A stretch of DNA of 27,228 bases, taken from the NCBI GenBank assembly GCA_009869945.1, contig WIXG01000681.1, positions 1 through 27,228 on the forward strand, written 5' to 3'. Of this stretch, positions 1 to 10,005 are shown piece after piece. How positions within the stretch are numbered: position 1 is the first letter of the stretch; each line of letters begins with the position of its first letter. The translations under genes were made by a program, and so were the position numbers. This stretch comes from Mesaphorura yosii. Taxonomy: Eukaryota > Arthropoda > Collembola > Poduromorpha > Tullbergiidae. Below the pieces are notes generated by a model. The model had not been told where the DNA came from, ran no database searches, and worked only from the letters and a program-made list of their open reading frames with translations.

Positions 1-1822
1 CTGTAACTTTCTTAGGAAACGGTACCGTAACAAAATTCTTGCAGATTCGGACTCAGGAGATCCTAATTAGTGTAATAACACTGGTTTCAGGCGATTTCGA
101 CGGGGTAACTATACTAAAGTTTTTCCGGTTAATTGAATGAATGTTTCAGAATCACCCTACGTACCATATTCAGCTGTTGTATTGTTGACTGTCATTCCTC
201 TTGAAAACTGCTTCACTATTCTCTCAAAGTGGAGAAACCTGTTGGTTCAATCAGTTCGAAATTGTAATTGTGAAATTTTCGGGCCAGTCTATCGCATTTT
301 ATTTTGATCGCAAAATTGGAAGATTAGTCACCGTCTTTCTCCCTTCATGCTTTCAGTGAATGAAATATGCAATTTTTTGTGTGTGATGCACACCTGCCTT
401 TTTCCAACGAATTCAATGTAGAGTTCATTCATTCGTCTCTTATCATTTGTCCCCGTCATTGTACATTCTCACCACCTTATCTATAATCAGCACCCAGACT
501 GCACTCGCTAAAAACCTGGTACTGGGTTCGCGAAAGTAATTTGAGAAGCATTTTCGCTTTCAGCTGCAACCAAACGTTGGTGAGTGCTTTTTCAGTTTAC
601 AGAATCCCCCCACTCTCCGCCCATTTCACGAGTGCAGCCATCCTCAAGACTCAACCTTTACTCTTGCAATTTGCGATAGGACGTCAATTTTTGCACAGCC
701 TATTTGCATTACTCTGCATAGAAACTACGAGAAGGACCTGTAAATGCTTCAATATATCGCCGATGACGAAGAAAAGTCAATCCCTGTCACTTTGAACTCA
801 GTTTGGCAGTGTTCGGATGTCGTTTGAAGTCCCTTCATTTCTGTTGAGATGCCCGACCGTGAACCATGAAATTAAAATAGCTGCATTAACATCAACATCA
901 ATTTAGCGATCAGGGCCAAATCGTCGGCAGTGTCAAGATCTGCTGTGCGCTTCCCAAGTTTCATTTATATTCCATAATTTAGAGCCGAAATCTAAACTAA
1001 TTGAATTACTACTTTGGAAAAGCCAAATCTTTGACGCAAATACACATGTTGGACACAGAAGATGAGTGGACCAGTCGCCCGCATTCGCCACAAAATCAAA
1101 AGTGTGCAATTTAATCATTTTTTTGCACCCCCAATCGTCGTAATCTTGTAAATTTAAAATGCTAATGTGGAAGATGAGAGTGAGTTTCGAACGGATCTGT
1201 AACAGCCAAATCCATTCCAATCCCAGGTATAGCCTACCTGCCTTAATCATCATGCTAATCATCCGAATTATCGCTTATATGCAGGCTTCTCCGACCATTT
1301 CATTGTCAAGCTAATTTGTATGGACGTTGTCCCACTCACTGAGAGCCTGCACAAAATTGAGAATTGCAATCTCATAATCCAAATGCAATACAAGAGTGTG
1401 GAGATATTGCTCATGCAATAAAATCGATGGATGAACTAGGGAATACTATTGTGAGTGCTGCACCAAACATGACCAATTTGCAAAAGAGACTAAATTAAGA
1501 CTCGTGTTATATTCTCACTTGTTTCAGCGGCGGCTTCCCGAATATGCTTCAAGGCGTAGTGCTTAAAGGAAAATCGTTTCAAGTAATCGCAGTTTGTTGC
1601 GAATCCATTCATTGCAAATAAATCCTCAACAAGGCAAGAGGGAGTAGTGCCAAGTTACTCATCTGTGATCTCCATCTCCGCCATACTTGTACTCAGCGTG
1701 AAAACAGGTACTGAGAGCTGTAATTAGAATTCTTCATTTTGTTCTCTTGGGAATCTTGAAATTTTACATGTTACAGTGCGCGTTGCAATCGTAATCTTTT
1801 ACTTCACTGAGCGAATAAATAA
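1..1822. other. Intergenic, no recognisable gene
   Basis: AT-rich sequence on both strands. The longest open frames (541-795 + and 933-1262 -) have no recognisable domain, no GC-rich third positions like the real genes of this window, and no convincing splice partners. I see no RNA gene, transposon end or tandem array here. Confidence 0.6.
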
Positions 1823-1824
1823 AT

Positions 1825-1830
1825 TTTATT
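1825..1830 (-). terminator. Poly(A) signal of the fucosyltransferase gene
   Basis: AATAAA on the minus strand, about 80 bases after the fucosyltransferase stop codon at 1910-1912. Spacing is normal for a short 3' UTR. Confidence 0.6.
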
Positions 1831-1909
1831 GCTAATTAATCTACATGAGTAAACTTCGAAATGAATGTTATTGGACAGTTTGGAACAACGCGTTCAGAAT
1901 CATGACAAG

Positions 1910-3286
1910 TCATTGCACAAACTTTGGCGGGGGCACGCAACCCGGCATTCCATCGGCCGCCCGATTCCACCATACCCACACATCTTCGTAGACGTGCTCC
2001 TCCTTCGGCTTCGTGGCATCAACCTGCACGAGCTTCTCGCAAATTCGGCACCAATTTCCCTCGACATTCCGGCTCTTGTCTGTTTCCAGGCCCGCCCTCG
2101 CCTGCAGATACTTCACATACTCTTTCGGGTGTTCGTTGAGCCAAGTAATGTAATTCGCCAGCTGCTGCACGCTGCTGAAGTCCGCCACATTGATGAACGA
2201 GCCCGCTGGCACGCCGAGAGCCGTGTAGTTGGCTCCGCCGTAGACAATGGGCACCATGTCCGTCTCGAGCACGTCGTAAAACTTCTCAGTCACGTAACCC
2301 ACACACAGGGAGTTTTCGGCCGAGAAGTAAAACTTGTACGTTTCTGAAAGAAAGTTCCGGCAGTCCCTCCCGGTTGACTTGGAGCGGGGCGTCGGACATT
2401 TGTGTGTTCCGCAACCGCCGTACACGTCGACGGGGACGAAGGCGGATAGTTTCTTGGCGAGGACCTCGCGTTTGCTGGGCGGGTGGCAGTTTGACACGAT
2501 CCAGGCGACCATTTTCGATTTGTTCCTGGAAATCAATCATCTAATGTAAGCCTCAAATTACCTACCGAATACCTCCAACGTACTGAAATCGATTGAGAGC
2601 CACATCCGTGTTCAGGCTTCGCCCTTTGACCCAGGTCAGGTACGAGTTTGGGACGTACACCTCCGAATCGGGCCGAAAGGTCATTGTCCAATTGAAGAGC
2701 CGGTTGTATTTGCCCAGCTTTTCAATTACGTCAGGATCCATGCGGTCAGGCGCTTCTCGATGGTAGTAAATCCAAACTTGCCCAGGAGCCTTGCGCGGAG
2801 GTCTGCTCAAAAATAAAGACGCGCGAGTCATTAAAATTATACTCCGCTCCGCCAGCATCAGTCACCTTCAACTTACGGATCTTTAATAAACCTTCCATTG
2901 AATAGCACGGCACTGCTTTGATTCCAGTAGCGGGCCTCGTCCTGAGTGAAGAGGCAGCGAGGACACTTTTTCGTTGCCTTGTCAAGCCCCGGGAACTTCT
3001 CGGTGTACGCTAAGAAGCGGGTCGTGAACAGGATCACCTTCTGCCTCTCCGGGAAAATTGCAGATGAAACTGAAAGAGCTGGAGTCTCTGGGACTGCGAC
3101 AAGTGCACCTTTCCTGTCGATAGTGCCGATGTCCACGTCTGCGGGCGGTGGACGCTTGAATTTGGCGCCTGAAGTCGTGAAGAAGGCGCTCCCAAGGGCG
3201 TACCAGCAAAGGAGCACGACGCTCAGTGCAAGCCCGATCTTAATGGCCAGATTCTGGAGCTCCATGCCCACTACGACAGGACACAC
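1910..3286 (-). CDS. Alpha-1,3-fucosyltransferase (GT10), three exons
   Basis: Golgi type II membrane enzyme predicted to move fucose from GDP-fucose to a GlcNAc of glycans. Exons read on the minus strand: 3286-2877, 2802-2566 and 2525-1910. Introns are 74 and 40 bp with GTAAGT and GTAGGT donors. The joined frame is open for 420 residues, close to the usual size of the family. A single transmembrane anchor lies at about residues 13-35, after a short cytosolic tail. The donor-binding region is clear: FYFSAENSLCVGYVTEKFYD (about residues 281-300, TEKF at 295-298), followed by a VPIVYGG stretch. A CRIC motif at about 375-378 matches the CxxC seen near the C-terminus of core alpha-1,3-fucosyltransferases, so N-glycan core fucosylation is a reasonable inference; Lewis-type activity is the alternative. 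A second in-frame Met (MELQ, codon 8) could be the true start. No frame defect is seen. Confidence 0.9.
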
Positions 3287-3575
3287 TTCAAAATGAGTTG
3301 CGAATTTATGTCACGCACTGCACAATTGAATTACGTGCAAAACTTTGCAGCGCAGGAAGGGAGAGATAAGCTTTCCCTGCAAATTGGCCTAGTCCAGTTT
3401 ATTATCGCGTATCGCCTGACAGCTTGTCGGGCCAATTCACGCTCTCACACATTATCACATTGGCTTAACCCAGCTTAAAGTAAAGCCTTAATTGCACGTA
3501 TTTATGTATATGAATGAGAAGAGCTTCCGTACACTGCCATTTCGACAACGACATCAAAAGTCTAAAGTCAAATCC

Positions 3576-3581
3576 TTTATT
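3576..3581 (-). terminator. Poly(A) signal of the EB-module gene
   Basis: Minus-strand AATAAA, 8-12 bases past the two candidate stop codons of the EB-module gene. It supports that the hydrophobic tail just upstream is the true 3' end of that gene. Confidence 0.5.
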
Positions 3582-3588
3582 ACAAAAT

Positions 3589-4806
3589 TCATTTAAAAAG
3601 CATACATGCGATAACCAAGGAAAATGCCAAGGAAAACGTAGAAACACGTGCAAGTGGACGCTTTCAGCCGCCCCGTTTGAATTGTCGGTCGTCGGCATTC
3701 CACTCGCCATGCATCCGCATACTATCTCTCCGGTGCAGGCTCCGTTGTAGATCGGCACAGAGCACTGCTCGTCACTCTCGCAGACGTCTCCGACGCTCAA
3801 GTCCGCATAGCAAGAGGATTCCCTCTCGATCGCTTCACGCCCACACTCTAACTGCTGCAGGCTGGCGTGACAGTGAGCGTAAGCGTTTGTCCCGAGGAGG
3901 CACTCTTCGTGGCGGCGCCAGCCGCACGCACGGTATGACACGCGCCGCCAAGGTGGCCGGACCCCAGGAGGCAGGAGCAATGCCGCCCCACGTTGCAGGC
4001 CGCCTGGGGGCCCACCGTCGCTGAGCACTGCGCATCTTCCTCGAAGGCCTTCCTGTACCCGGCGGCTGGCAGGCAGCGGGTGCCATCGGCATTGGGGATG
4101 AGCCCGAACCCTGAGGACACGAGCAGGCGCCTCCGGTTCCAAATCCCGTGCACCGTTTCCGTTCAGGGCTGCCCCAGCACGAGGACGGATGGAAGGTAGT
4201 GCCTGCCTGTCGAACTGGCGACATACCCAAACTTGCACAGGCACGCTCCTGACGATCCTGACGACGTGCACTCGGTCCCCTGCAAGGCATTGCATTGGCC
4301 GTTCGTCTCGCACGCGTCCCCCAGCTGGGCGGCCTTCCGTATGCAGACGCTCCCTGCAAGGTTGAGGTCGTAGTCCGCCAGGCGCCCAGATGTGGCTCGC
4401 ATGGGGGTCGGCTGGAGCCGTCGGATGACGTACGCAGCCACGGGCAGCGAAATCGGTGAAGTACAGGGCGTCATCGCAGTAGCAGAAGAATTCTCCTACG
4501 ATGCCTCGCGGCATTGCACGCCGGGCGGAAGTACTCCATCACACTGCGCCTTTTCGGGGCTGCAGGCGTCCCCCGCCGAGTGGGGGGGGGGGCCCAGACA
4601 CCGATCGCGATCCGTCACCAGCCTGTCGTTGCATACACAGTAGAATTCGGAGCCAGCGCCTACGTCTCGCGTGCACGTCGTGTTTGCGATAAAGTCGCAA
4701 GGCGCCAGCGCCAGATGGCACTCGTCCCCCGGCTTCGGAGGACCCCCACGCATCTTCCCTAATGTAGCCTCGCTCACATTTGCAAAAGAAGCCTGACGGC
4801 GACATT
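3589..4806 (-). pseudogene. EB-module Cys-rich secreted or membrane protein, many frame breaks
   Basis: The minus strand encodes repeated EB/EGF-like modules: a G-D-x-C start, several cysteines, then CxC. Readable modules include GDECHLALAPC...FYCVCND, GDACSPEKAQC...FFCYCDD, GDACETNGQC...ACLCKFG, GGACSC...GFGLIPNADGTRC and GDVCESDEQC...IVCGCMA. No single frame holds them. The reading must change frame at roughly 4750, 4500, 4350-4440, 4110-4215 (twice) and 3930. In the last 70 bases two alternative frames give a hydrophobic tail and stop at 3589-3591 or 3593-3595. A minus-strand AATAAA follows at 3576-3581. The 5' edge looks like a splice acceptor (cttcttaag) at 4807, so a signal-peptide exon should lie upstream; I do not find it. 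Either this is a degraded gene or the sequence carries indel errors. The preserved cysteine pattern and few stops favour a young or technical defect. Confidence 0.6.
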
Positions 4807-4810
4807 CTTA

Positions 4811-5339
4811 AGAAGCTTTTATGAGGGATTAGAAAAATCGGATTTGATGAAATATATCATGATTTTGATGATATTAATGATTTTTTTATTTTTTGTGAAA
4901 ATTCCAAACCAAGAAAAATTGACTTAACCATCATAAAGTAAATGTTACACAGGGGCTGCTAGCTATAACACAAGAAAATCAATGGAAAATTCAACAAATT
5001 TACTTGAAAATCGTCAAAATCCCGGTTCGCATTGTTAGTGCAAAAGGTATCCGTATAAATAAGTCAAGGGCATGGAGTCAGAGTGATACTATATTGTGTT
5101 CAGGAATTGCCGAAAATTGTACTTTTGCCCTTTTGGAAATGAAATTTCGTCGGTGGAATGCAGTTTTATTCAAATTTGAAAAAATAGAAAAAATCATTAT
5201 ATTTATTTTGAAAAAATTATAATTTTTTCAATTTTTTCCCGAGAACCATGCGCAAGGCGCTGTAAAAGCATATAGTCATCGTTTGGCGTGGAGTCAGGAA
5301 AATATTTTAAAAATCGAAACAATCATGATATATATCATC
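4811..5339. repeat. AT-rich block flanked by an inverted repeat
   Basis: A strongly AT-rich stretch without a plausible gene. A 19-base sequence at 4846-4864 recurs in inverted orientation at 5321-5339 with 18 of 19 matches, and outer bases show weaker similarity. A related short string (TGGAGTCAG) occurs twice inside, near 5073 and 5290. This could be a worn miniature transposon sitting between the EB-module gene and the next coding-like region. The arms are AT-rich and partly self-palindromic, so chance is possible. Confidence 0.3.
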
Positions 5340-5344
5340 GATTT

Positions 5345-6319
5345 CGATCTGCCAACCCTGCTCTTGACGGAGTACAAGCAGGCGTACAGTGTACAAGGGC
5401 TTTTCCTTCCAAGGGCACGCGGTGCTTCTGGAGCAAATCATCTCTCTCTTGATCGCAGCAGCGGACTCTCGGCGGGCGCGCTTGAACGTGTGCCGGACCA
5501 AAGCTTACGACCGTTTGTTAACCGATTTTATGCTGATTACCGGAGACCTGCATCACCAGAACAAAGGCTCGCCGCAGCTCGAGCTTGTACTTTGCTGGTT
5601 AGTTCTCTCCTGATTCGAAGTTTCATTAATTACCGTGAGCTCAGAACCCTGAAGCCCCAATGATCGAAGCTGAGGTAGTTAGCACCCACTCGAGGGCCGT
5701 TTGGGTGAGTTGATCGCGGGCGTGCAGAAATTTCGACATGAAGGTTTAAGGATTACAACCGAAGACGGGACTCAACTGCTCGTGGAAAGGGGACTAGGCT
5801 ACGGAGCCCGTGAAGGCTTCGGGCCGGACACAGGGGACACTGTCGCCGTGGATGCAAGTACCATGGACATGGACAGGTAGAGAGTCGACCGCGAAATTCG
5901 CGTGAAAGGAGGGCGTACCGCCAGAGACTACGTGACGGCTGGTGGCCGAAAGTACAACGTCTTTTGCAGCAACTGTGACACGCAGTGAAGTGGAATGAAA
6001 AGGTAGAGCTGAAAAGTTGGGAGATGCCGCTGCAAAAACTGAATCCTCAGGAGGACCCGGTTAAAACGTTGACGCTGGTTCTGCAGTACGGGCCCGCAGC
6101 AATCCCATTTGGCATTGAAGCCGGTCTCCCGGCCATTCAGCCGGGAAACAGCACCACAGCAATCCCCAGGCACTGGTGATCGGCGGGCGGGTCGAGAATC
6201 AAGCGCTGGTGCCACCGAAGAATGGTTCTACGAATACTGCAGTACTTGCACAGACCATGTACTTGTTCATCGTCGCTTGTCTTCTTGCCCTCGTTGTCAA
6301 TCTCAAGTTAAGTTCTTAA
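5345..6319 (+). pseudogene. Frame-disrupted coding-like region with C-terminal membrane tail, unrecognised
   Basis: I do not recognise the family. Stretches read like protein with GC-rich third codon positions: LLLTEYKQAYS near 5360, then after a shift YKGFSFQGHAVLLEQIISLL and AYDRLLTDFMLITGDLHHQN (5390-5600). Further on are RITTEDGTQLLVERGLGYGA and FGPDTGDTVAVDAS (5740-5875), and VKWNEKVELKSWEMPLQKLN (about 5990-6040). The end is QTMYLFIVACLLALVVNLKL with stop at 6317-6319, a typical single C-terminal transmembrane helix. The pieces lie in different frames, with in-frame stops between them. No convincing GT-AG introns of the style used elsewhere here join them. The best reading is a decayed or indel-damaged gene for a type I membrane protein. 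A plus-strand AATAAA lies at 6655-6660, rather far away. Confidence 0.4.
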
Positions 6320-6687
6320 AAGGCCTAACAATTAGTCACACGCGAAAGGGAATTCCGTGCTTCTCACGCAGAAAACTTGCATGAAATAGTTGTAAATCAT
6401 TGAAGTTTGCATTCACGAATTGTAGTCTTAATCTAGCGCAATTAGTTAATAGGGCTCGCAAGATCTATTCTTACGCTTGGCAGCTTAAAGGTCGAAATTC
6501 TTGCGTAAAAGAACGTAACTTCATTAAGCACACGCATTAGAAAACACAACAAAATCAGTATGGACACTAAATTGATAGAAATTAGCACACTGTTCTTGTT
6601 CATTTGACTAATCTTCACTTTAATATCAAGCAATGAGCTAATAGAGTTATATACAATAAAGTACAATAATCTCTGCTATTTAGCTAG
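6320..6687. other. Intergenic, AT-rich
   Basis: Sequence between the disrupted plus-strand region and the 3' end of the minus-strand six-cysteine gene. It holds a plus-strand AATAAA at 6655-6660. The 74-codon minus frame at 6442-6666 has no recognisable content and an AT-rich composition, so I leave it out. Confidence 0.5.
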
Positions 6688-6693
6688 TTTATT
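6688..6693 (-). terminator. Poly(A) signal of the six-cysteine gene
   Basis: Minus-strand AATAAA only 18 bases beyond the stop at 6711-6713, giving a very short 3' UTR. Confidence 0.5.
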
Positions 6694-6710
6694 GGCGTGG
6701 CTGAGCGTGC

Positions 6711-7221
6711 CTACTCCAGCCGCCCGTTCTTCGGCCTGGTCTTCGTCAGCCGCCCTCCAGCTGCTCCACCGCTGCCGCCGCTACCGGCCACTTTGAGCGG
6801 GTACGGCTTGTAAAGGAAGCCGTAACTGCTGCCGGGTTGGCTCCAGATGTAACCCGTGCTCGACATGGAGCAGAATGCGTTGTAGTAGCGCCCTGGCGAG
6901 GTGCAGTAGCTCCACGAGGGGCACCGACATTTGAATTTGCTGCTGAATTCCTCCTTGCACATTTCGTTCCACCAGCAAGTTCTCTGTTGGCCCGGTCAAA
7001 CAATTGGCAATTAGTCGAATTTTCTGATAAGGAAGACACGCATGAGCTCAAACAATCGCTGATTGTCAACTTACGTCCGCTTGGTAGTCGTTGATCGTCT
7101 GATCGCTGTACCGAGCCTTATTCCTTTCGAGGGCAGACGCTGGAGTTGAGCACTGGAGGAGTAGGAGCAGAAACAAGGCCACTGGCGTGCCCAGCACGCG
7201 GACCGCAGGTACGTCCCTCAT
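6711..7221 (-). CDS. Small secreted six-cysteine protein, two exons
   Basis: Exon 1 is 7221-7075 and exon 2 is 6983-6711, separated by a 91-bp intron (GTAAGT donor, CCAACAG acceptor, phase 0). The product is 139 residues. Residues 1-30 form a clear signal peptide (basic start, poly-Leu core, then TPASA). The mature part carries six cysteines at residues 52, 58, 68, 70, 76 and 87, spaced C-x5-C-x9-C-x-C-x5-C-x10-C, which could make three disulphides. Around them are WW and aromatic residues, including SPGRYYNAFC. The tail is Gly-rich then basic (about residues 110-139) and has no cysteine. I do not recognise the family; a secreted signalling or structural peptide is possible. Nothing in the spacing identifies it as a toxin. 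It is divergently arranged with GINS1, with 439 bp between the two starts. Confidence 0.72.
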
Positions 7222-7660
7222 TTAATTGTCTTCATTTCTACCAATTAATTAAGAACCTCACAATCAGCACTCGTTCACTTTCTCTACATTTATTTTTAGC
7301 ACAGTAGTACAGCACCACTCATAACACGTTACTGCTACGCTGTGCTGCGTAATGCGTAACAAGTGCTCTGGAAGATAGAAATCGATAATTGTACGTGGAG
7401 ATGAAACTGCGCAATCGCAATTTGCGAATCTGTAGTCATTCTACAGCACGAAGTACGATGCTGTGGTACTTTTTCGAAGAGAAAAGAGCTCCAGACCAGA
7501 GAGTCCAGAGTAGAAAGGAGCAACGGCGAAAGCACGGCACGAAGCACAGAAAAGTTAAACTCGTATGCTTTGACTATCTGCTTCTGTCCTGCTCCAAGTT
7601 CGGCATTGTACACTTTCTTATCAGCTCAGCACAGTTTTAAGTTTTAATTCGACCTACTAA
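7222..7660. promoter_or_regulatory. Divergent promoter region
   Basis: This 439-bp stretch separates the starts of the minus-strand six-cysteine gene and plus-strand GINS1, so both promoters must lie here or overlap their 5' ends. Open frames at 7335-7640 overlap on both strands without recognisable content. I could not single out a TATA box or initiator with confidence. Confidence 0.4.
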
Positions 7661-8589
7661 ATGGAGTACACGGTTCGCGGAAGAGAACTGATCCGGGATT
7701 TAAGGGACACAACCCGTCGAGAGGTGCCGGTCTTCAATGTAAGTTTCTATCGGCCACGTAAGCGCATATATGCGTAGATTAGATTAGAATTTAGTAAACT
7801 CTGACCTGTTTTGTTTTCCAGGACGAGCAATTCTGACGCTCACTGACCAGCTGTCATACTTGTATAAGAAAAACACGAAAGATGCGTAAGTGAACTCCAA
7901 GCCGTCCAACCGGTATCGATATGCAGTCAAATATTCTTAATTTACAGTTCATTAATGAATCTGGAAACTGCTCGGGCGCTGGTGCCAGCCTTAAAATTCG
8001 GACATGTAGTGATGGAGTGGCAAATCCGTTTTATGCTGGCTTATGTGTAAGTCCTTCGAACATTCCTTTCCTTTGCCCATTAGCAAAGGCAAGCAGCATG
8101 ACAGTGATAACTGATAACATTTTCGCTATTCGCAGATACATTCGCCTCGCCAAACTCCTTCGAGCAAGATGGTATTACGGGGCCACACTCCCGTAAGTTA
8201 TTAATAAGAACCACAGAGCCTGCAATACTTCTTCAACTACAGTCGGCTGTTGTATAATTACATTCGTAGTTTGGGCAAAGATGGCCTTGAGCTGACCTCG
8301 ACGTGGCGGCCTCTGCGAACTCACATGATTCAGGTAAATAAATTGCAAGGCTCCGGGCCCGGATTTTAGAGTCCAACAATAATTTGAACCGCTTCTGACG
8401 ACGTGATTTTTGTGATTGCAGGTCTACGTGCTAAGAGATTGGGAAATTCTAACAGACGATGGTGATGACATCAAACTGGTCTCCGGCTCGATTCAAGTCC
8501 TTCCTTCCGTGCACTTTGAACATCTGTTCAACTTAGGCGTAATCCGAATCCATAAGCCAAATATCTCAAGACAGTTCACCAGGTTTTAG
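7661..8589 (+). CDS. GINS1: DNA replication complex GINS subunit PSF1, with a frameshift
   Basis: PSF1 is part of the GINS tetramer that, with MCM2-7 and CDC45, makes the replicative CMG helicase. Exons: 7661-7738, 7822-7885, 7948-8046, 8136-8192, 8243-8333, 8422-8589. Recognisable parts are the N-terminal RELIRDLR helix, the central helices around ALVPALKFGHVVMEWQIRFM and RLAKLLRARWYYGATLP, the YIRSLG helix, and the B-domain start VYVLRDWEILTDDGDD through to the end. Two defects are visible. Exon 2 as written hits TGA at 7834-7836; one missing base near 7833 would restore a reading that aligns without gaps to animal PSF1. The canonical-looking intron 4 (8193-8242) would remove sequence encoding SLQYFFNY, which matches a conserved PSF1 helix. 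With the base restored the product would be about 185 residues, 11 short of the vertebrate protein. Either an assembly error at a real gene or a pseudogene copy. Confidence 0.8.
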
Positions 8590-8686
8590 TAGTATTAATC
8601 ACCGAGAATGGACATTAGGGCATTGGACTAAACTGCCTGAAAAGACAATTAATTCAAAGGAAAGCTCTCCTTGCGAAATAAGCTTT

Positions 8687-8692
8687 AATAAA
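8687..8692 (+). terminator. Poly(A) signal of GINS1
   Basis: AATAAA 98 bases after the GINS1 stop codon, on the same strand. Confidence 0.6.
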
Positions 8693-9241
8693 TTGTTGCA
8701 ATTGAACTGTATATCTTACTTATTGTACTCTCATTTCATTTGAAACCAGTCCAAACACAAATTCTGAATGTTTAATGGATGAACAGGAAAAAAACAAAGG
8801 AACAAATACACTGGTTAAGTTGATTCGAACGAATCATTTACGTTGTGCTAAAAAATCTGATTTCGACCATCCATACTCGTAGGTGTGCAGTGTGCCTGAT
8901 TGTGTTGAGTTGGCTGGATTAAATGAAGGCTGACCTCGTGCGATTCGTGCCTTGTCATGCTAATTGAAAGGACACAGGGTAGCTAACTGGAAGTACATCG
9001 ACAAAGGACCGCAAATCACAAACACGCTTCAGCATGGGCCGCTCACGAGCCGCGTTTGAACAACCCGAAGGTTTCTGGGCCTGATGGCAGCACGGCGGGG
9101 CGAATATGCGCCTATTTCAATCATTTAATATTGAGCTCGGCTCAAATTGCATCAATGTATCAGCATCAAGTCAAAAAGCCAATAAACGAATTACTAATTA
9201 CTCTGAAGCCAAATCGACGTCGAAAGTGACTGCATTTACAG
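8693..9241. other. Intergenic, nothing recognised
   Basis: No open frame of note, no recognisable repeat and no RNA gene. It separates GINS1 from the receptor pseudogene on the opposite strand. Confidence 0.5.
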
Positions 9242-9780
9242 CTACAAGTTGGTAAGAAGCATCAAGGAAGCATAGACCATGAACCGAAGCTCCTTGAGGG
9301 TCAGGTCGCGATCGACGTAGTACAGGCTCCCGATTTCGTTACGCAGGGCTTTGCAGGAGCGCCGAAGAGTCGTAGTCTTACGCTGTGCTCGGTTGCCTGC
9401 TGCGATGCTCGATGATCGGAGGAATTGCAGCGACTGCGCGTTCGTGTCCGAGAACAGGCGCCCGCTCCGATGCAGATGGTCGCGAGAGCCGGGAGAAAAA
9501 GGAGCCCAGGATTGGCTGAAAGCAAGCCGTGTGCGTGCTGTATCATGGCGTACATCGCAGGTGGACCGACCAGCTCGACGCAGGTTTTCAACAGCGAGAA
9601 ACAGCCGGCCGAAAGATTCGTTGAAGAGACCGACCCGAATCTGCAGCCGTCAATAAGCAAGCAGGACGGCGTGTGTGAGACGCCCTTCGGCGGTGGCGAA
9701 AGCTCGGACCCGCTCCAGCATTGCTCCCACCGTCACGCAGTACGCGTATCGGACAAACACGATCAAAACATTCTAAATTA
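9242..9780 (-). pseudogene. Gustatory receptor C-terminal fragment, broken
   Basis: Read on the minus strand, the block starts near an acceptor-like aatttag at about 9777. It encodes RYAYCVTVGAMLERVRAFAT, an in-frame TGA at about 9651-9653, and then RLQIRVGLFNESFGRLFLAV in the same frame. After a shift comes a hydrophobic helix (LLFLPALATICIGAGA). After a further shift comes the C-terminus RSCKALRNEIGSLYYVDRDL followed by TLKELRFMVYASLMLLTNL and TAG at 9242-9244. The ALR...EIGSLYYVDR...L layout before a last hydrophobic helix is typical of arthropod gustatory receptor C-termini and resembles the layout in the intact receptor at 18965. N-terminal exons are not found in the next kilobase. At least one stop and two frame changes make this a pseudogene unless the sequence is faulty. 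Confidence 0.6.
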
Positions 9781-10005
9781 ATGCTTTGATTCTGCAATTT
9801 CCTCTGTTTTCAATTAAATCTACCAGTGAAGCGTACTTCTTCATCTGAATCACGACAAATAATAATTAAATATTGCTGGCATTCCATTATTCGCCTCTAT
9901 TTTCTGAATCCAGTACGTTAGGGAATCAAATATCGAGCAGCAAAAAGCACTTCGTCCAGACATTATTGCATATTCTTCCATTTTTTAGTTTTGATTTAGC
10001 CGCTA

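Noticed and set aside
541..795. 84-codon plus-strand open frame in the first kilobase
   Set aside because: No domain, weak codon bias, no splice partners; looks like chance.
1865..2347. 160-codon plus-strand frame
   Set aside because: Antisense shadow of fucosyltransferase exon 3.
3677..4024. Plus-strand frames over the EB-module gene
   Set aside because: Antisense to the cysteine-module frames; Arg/Ser/His-rich shadow composition.
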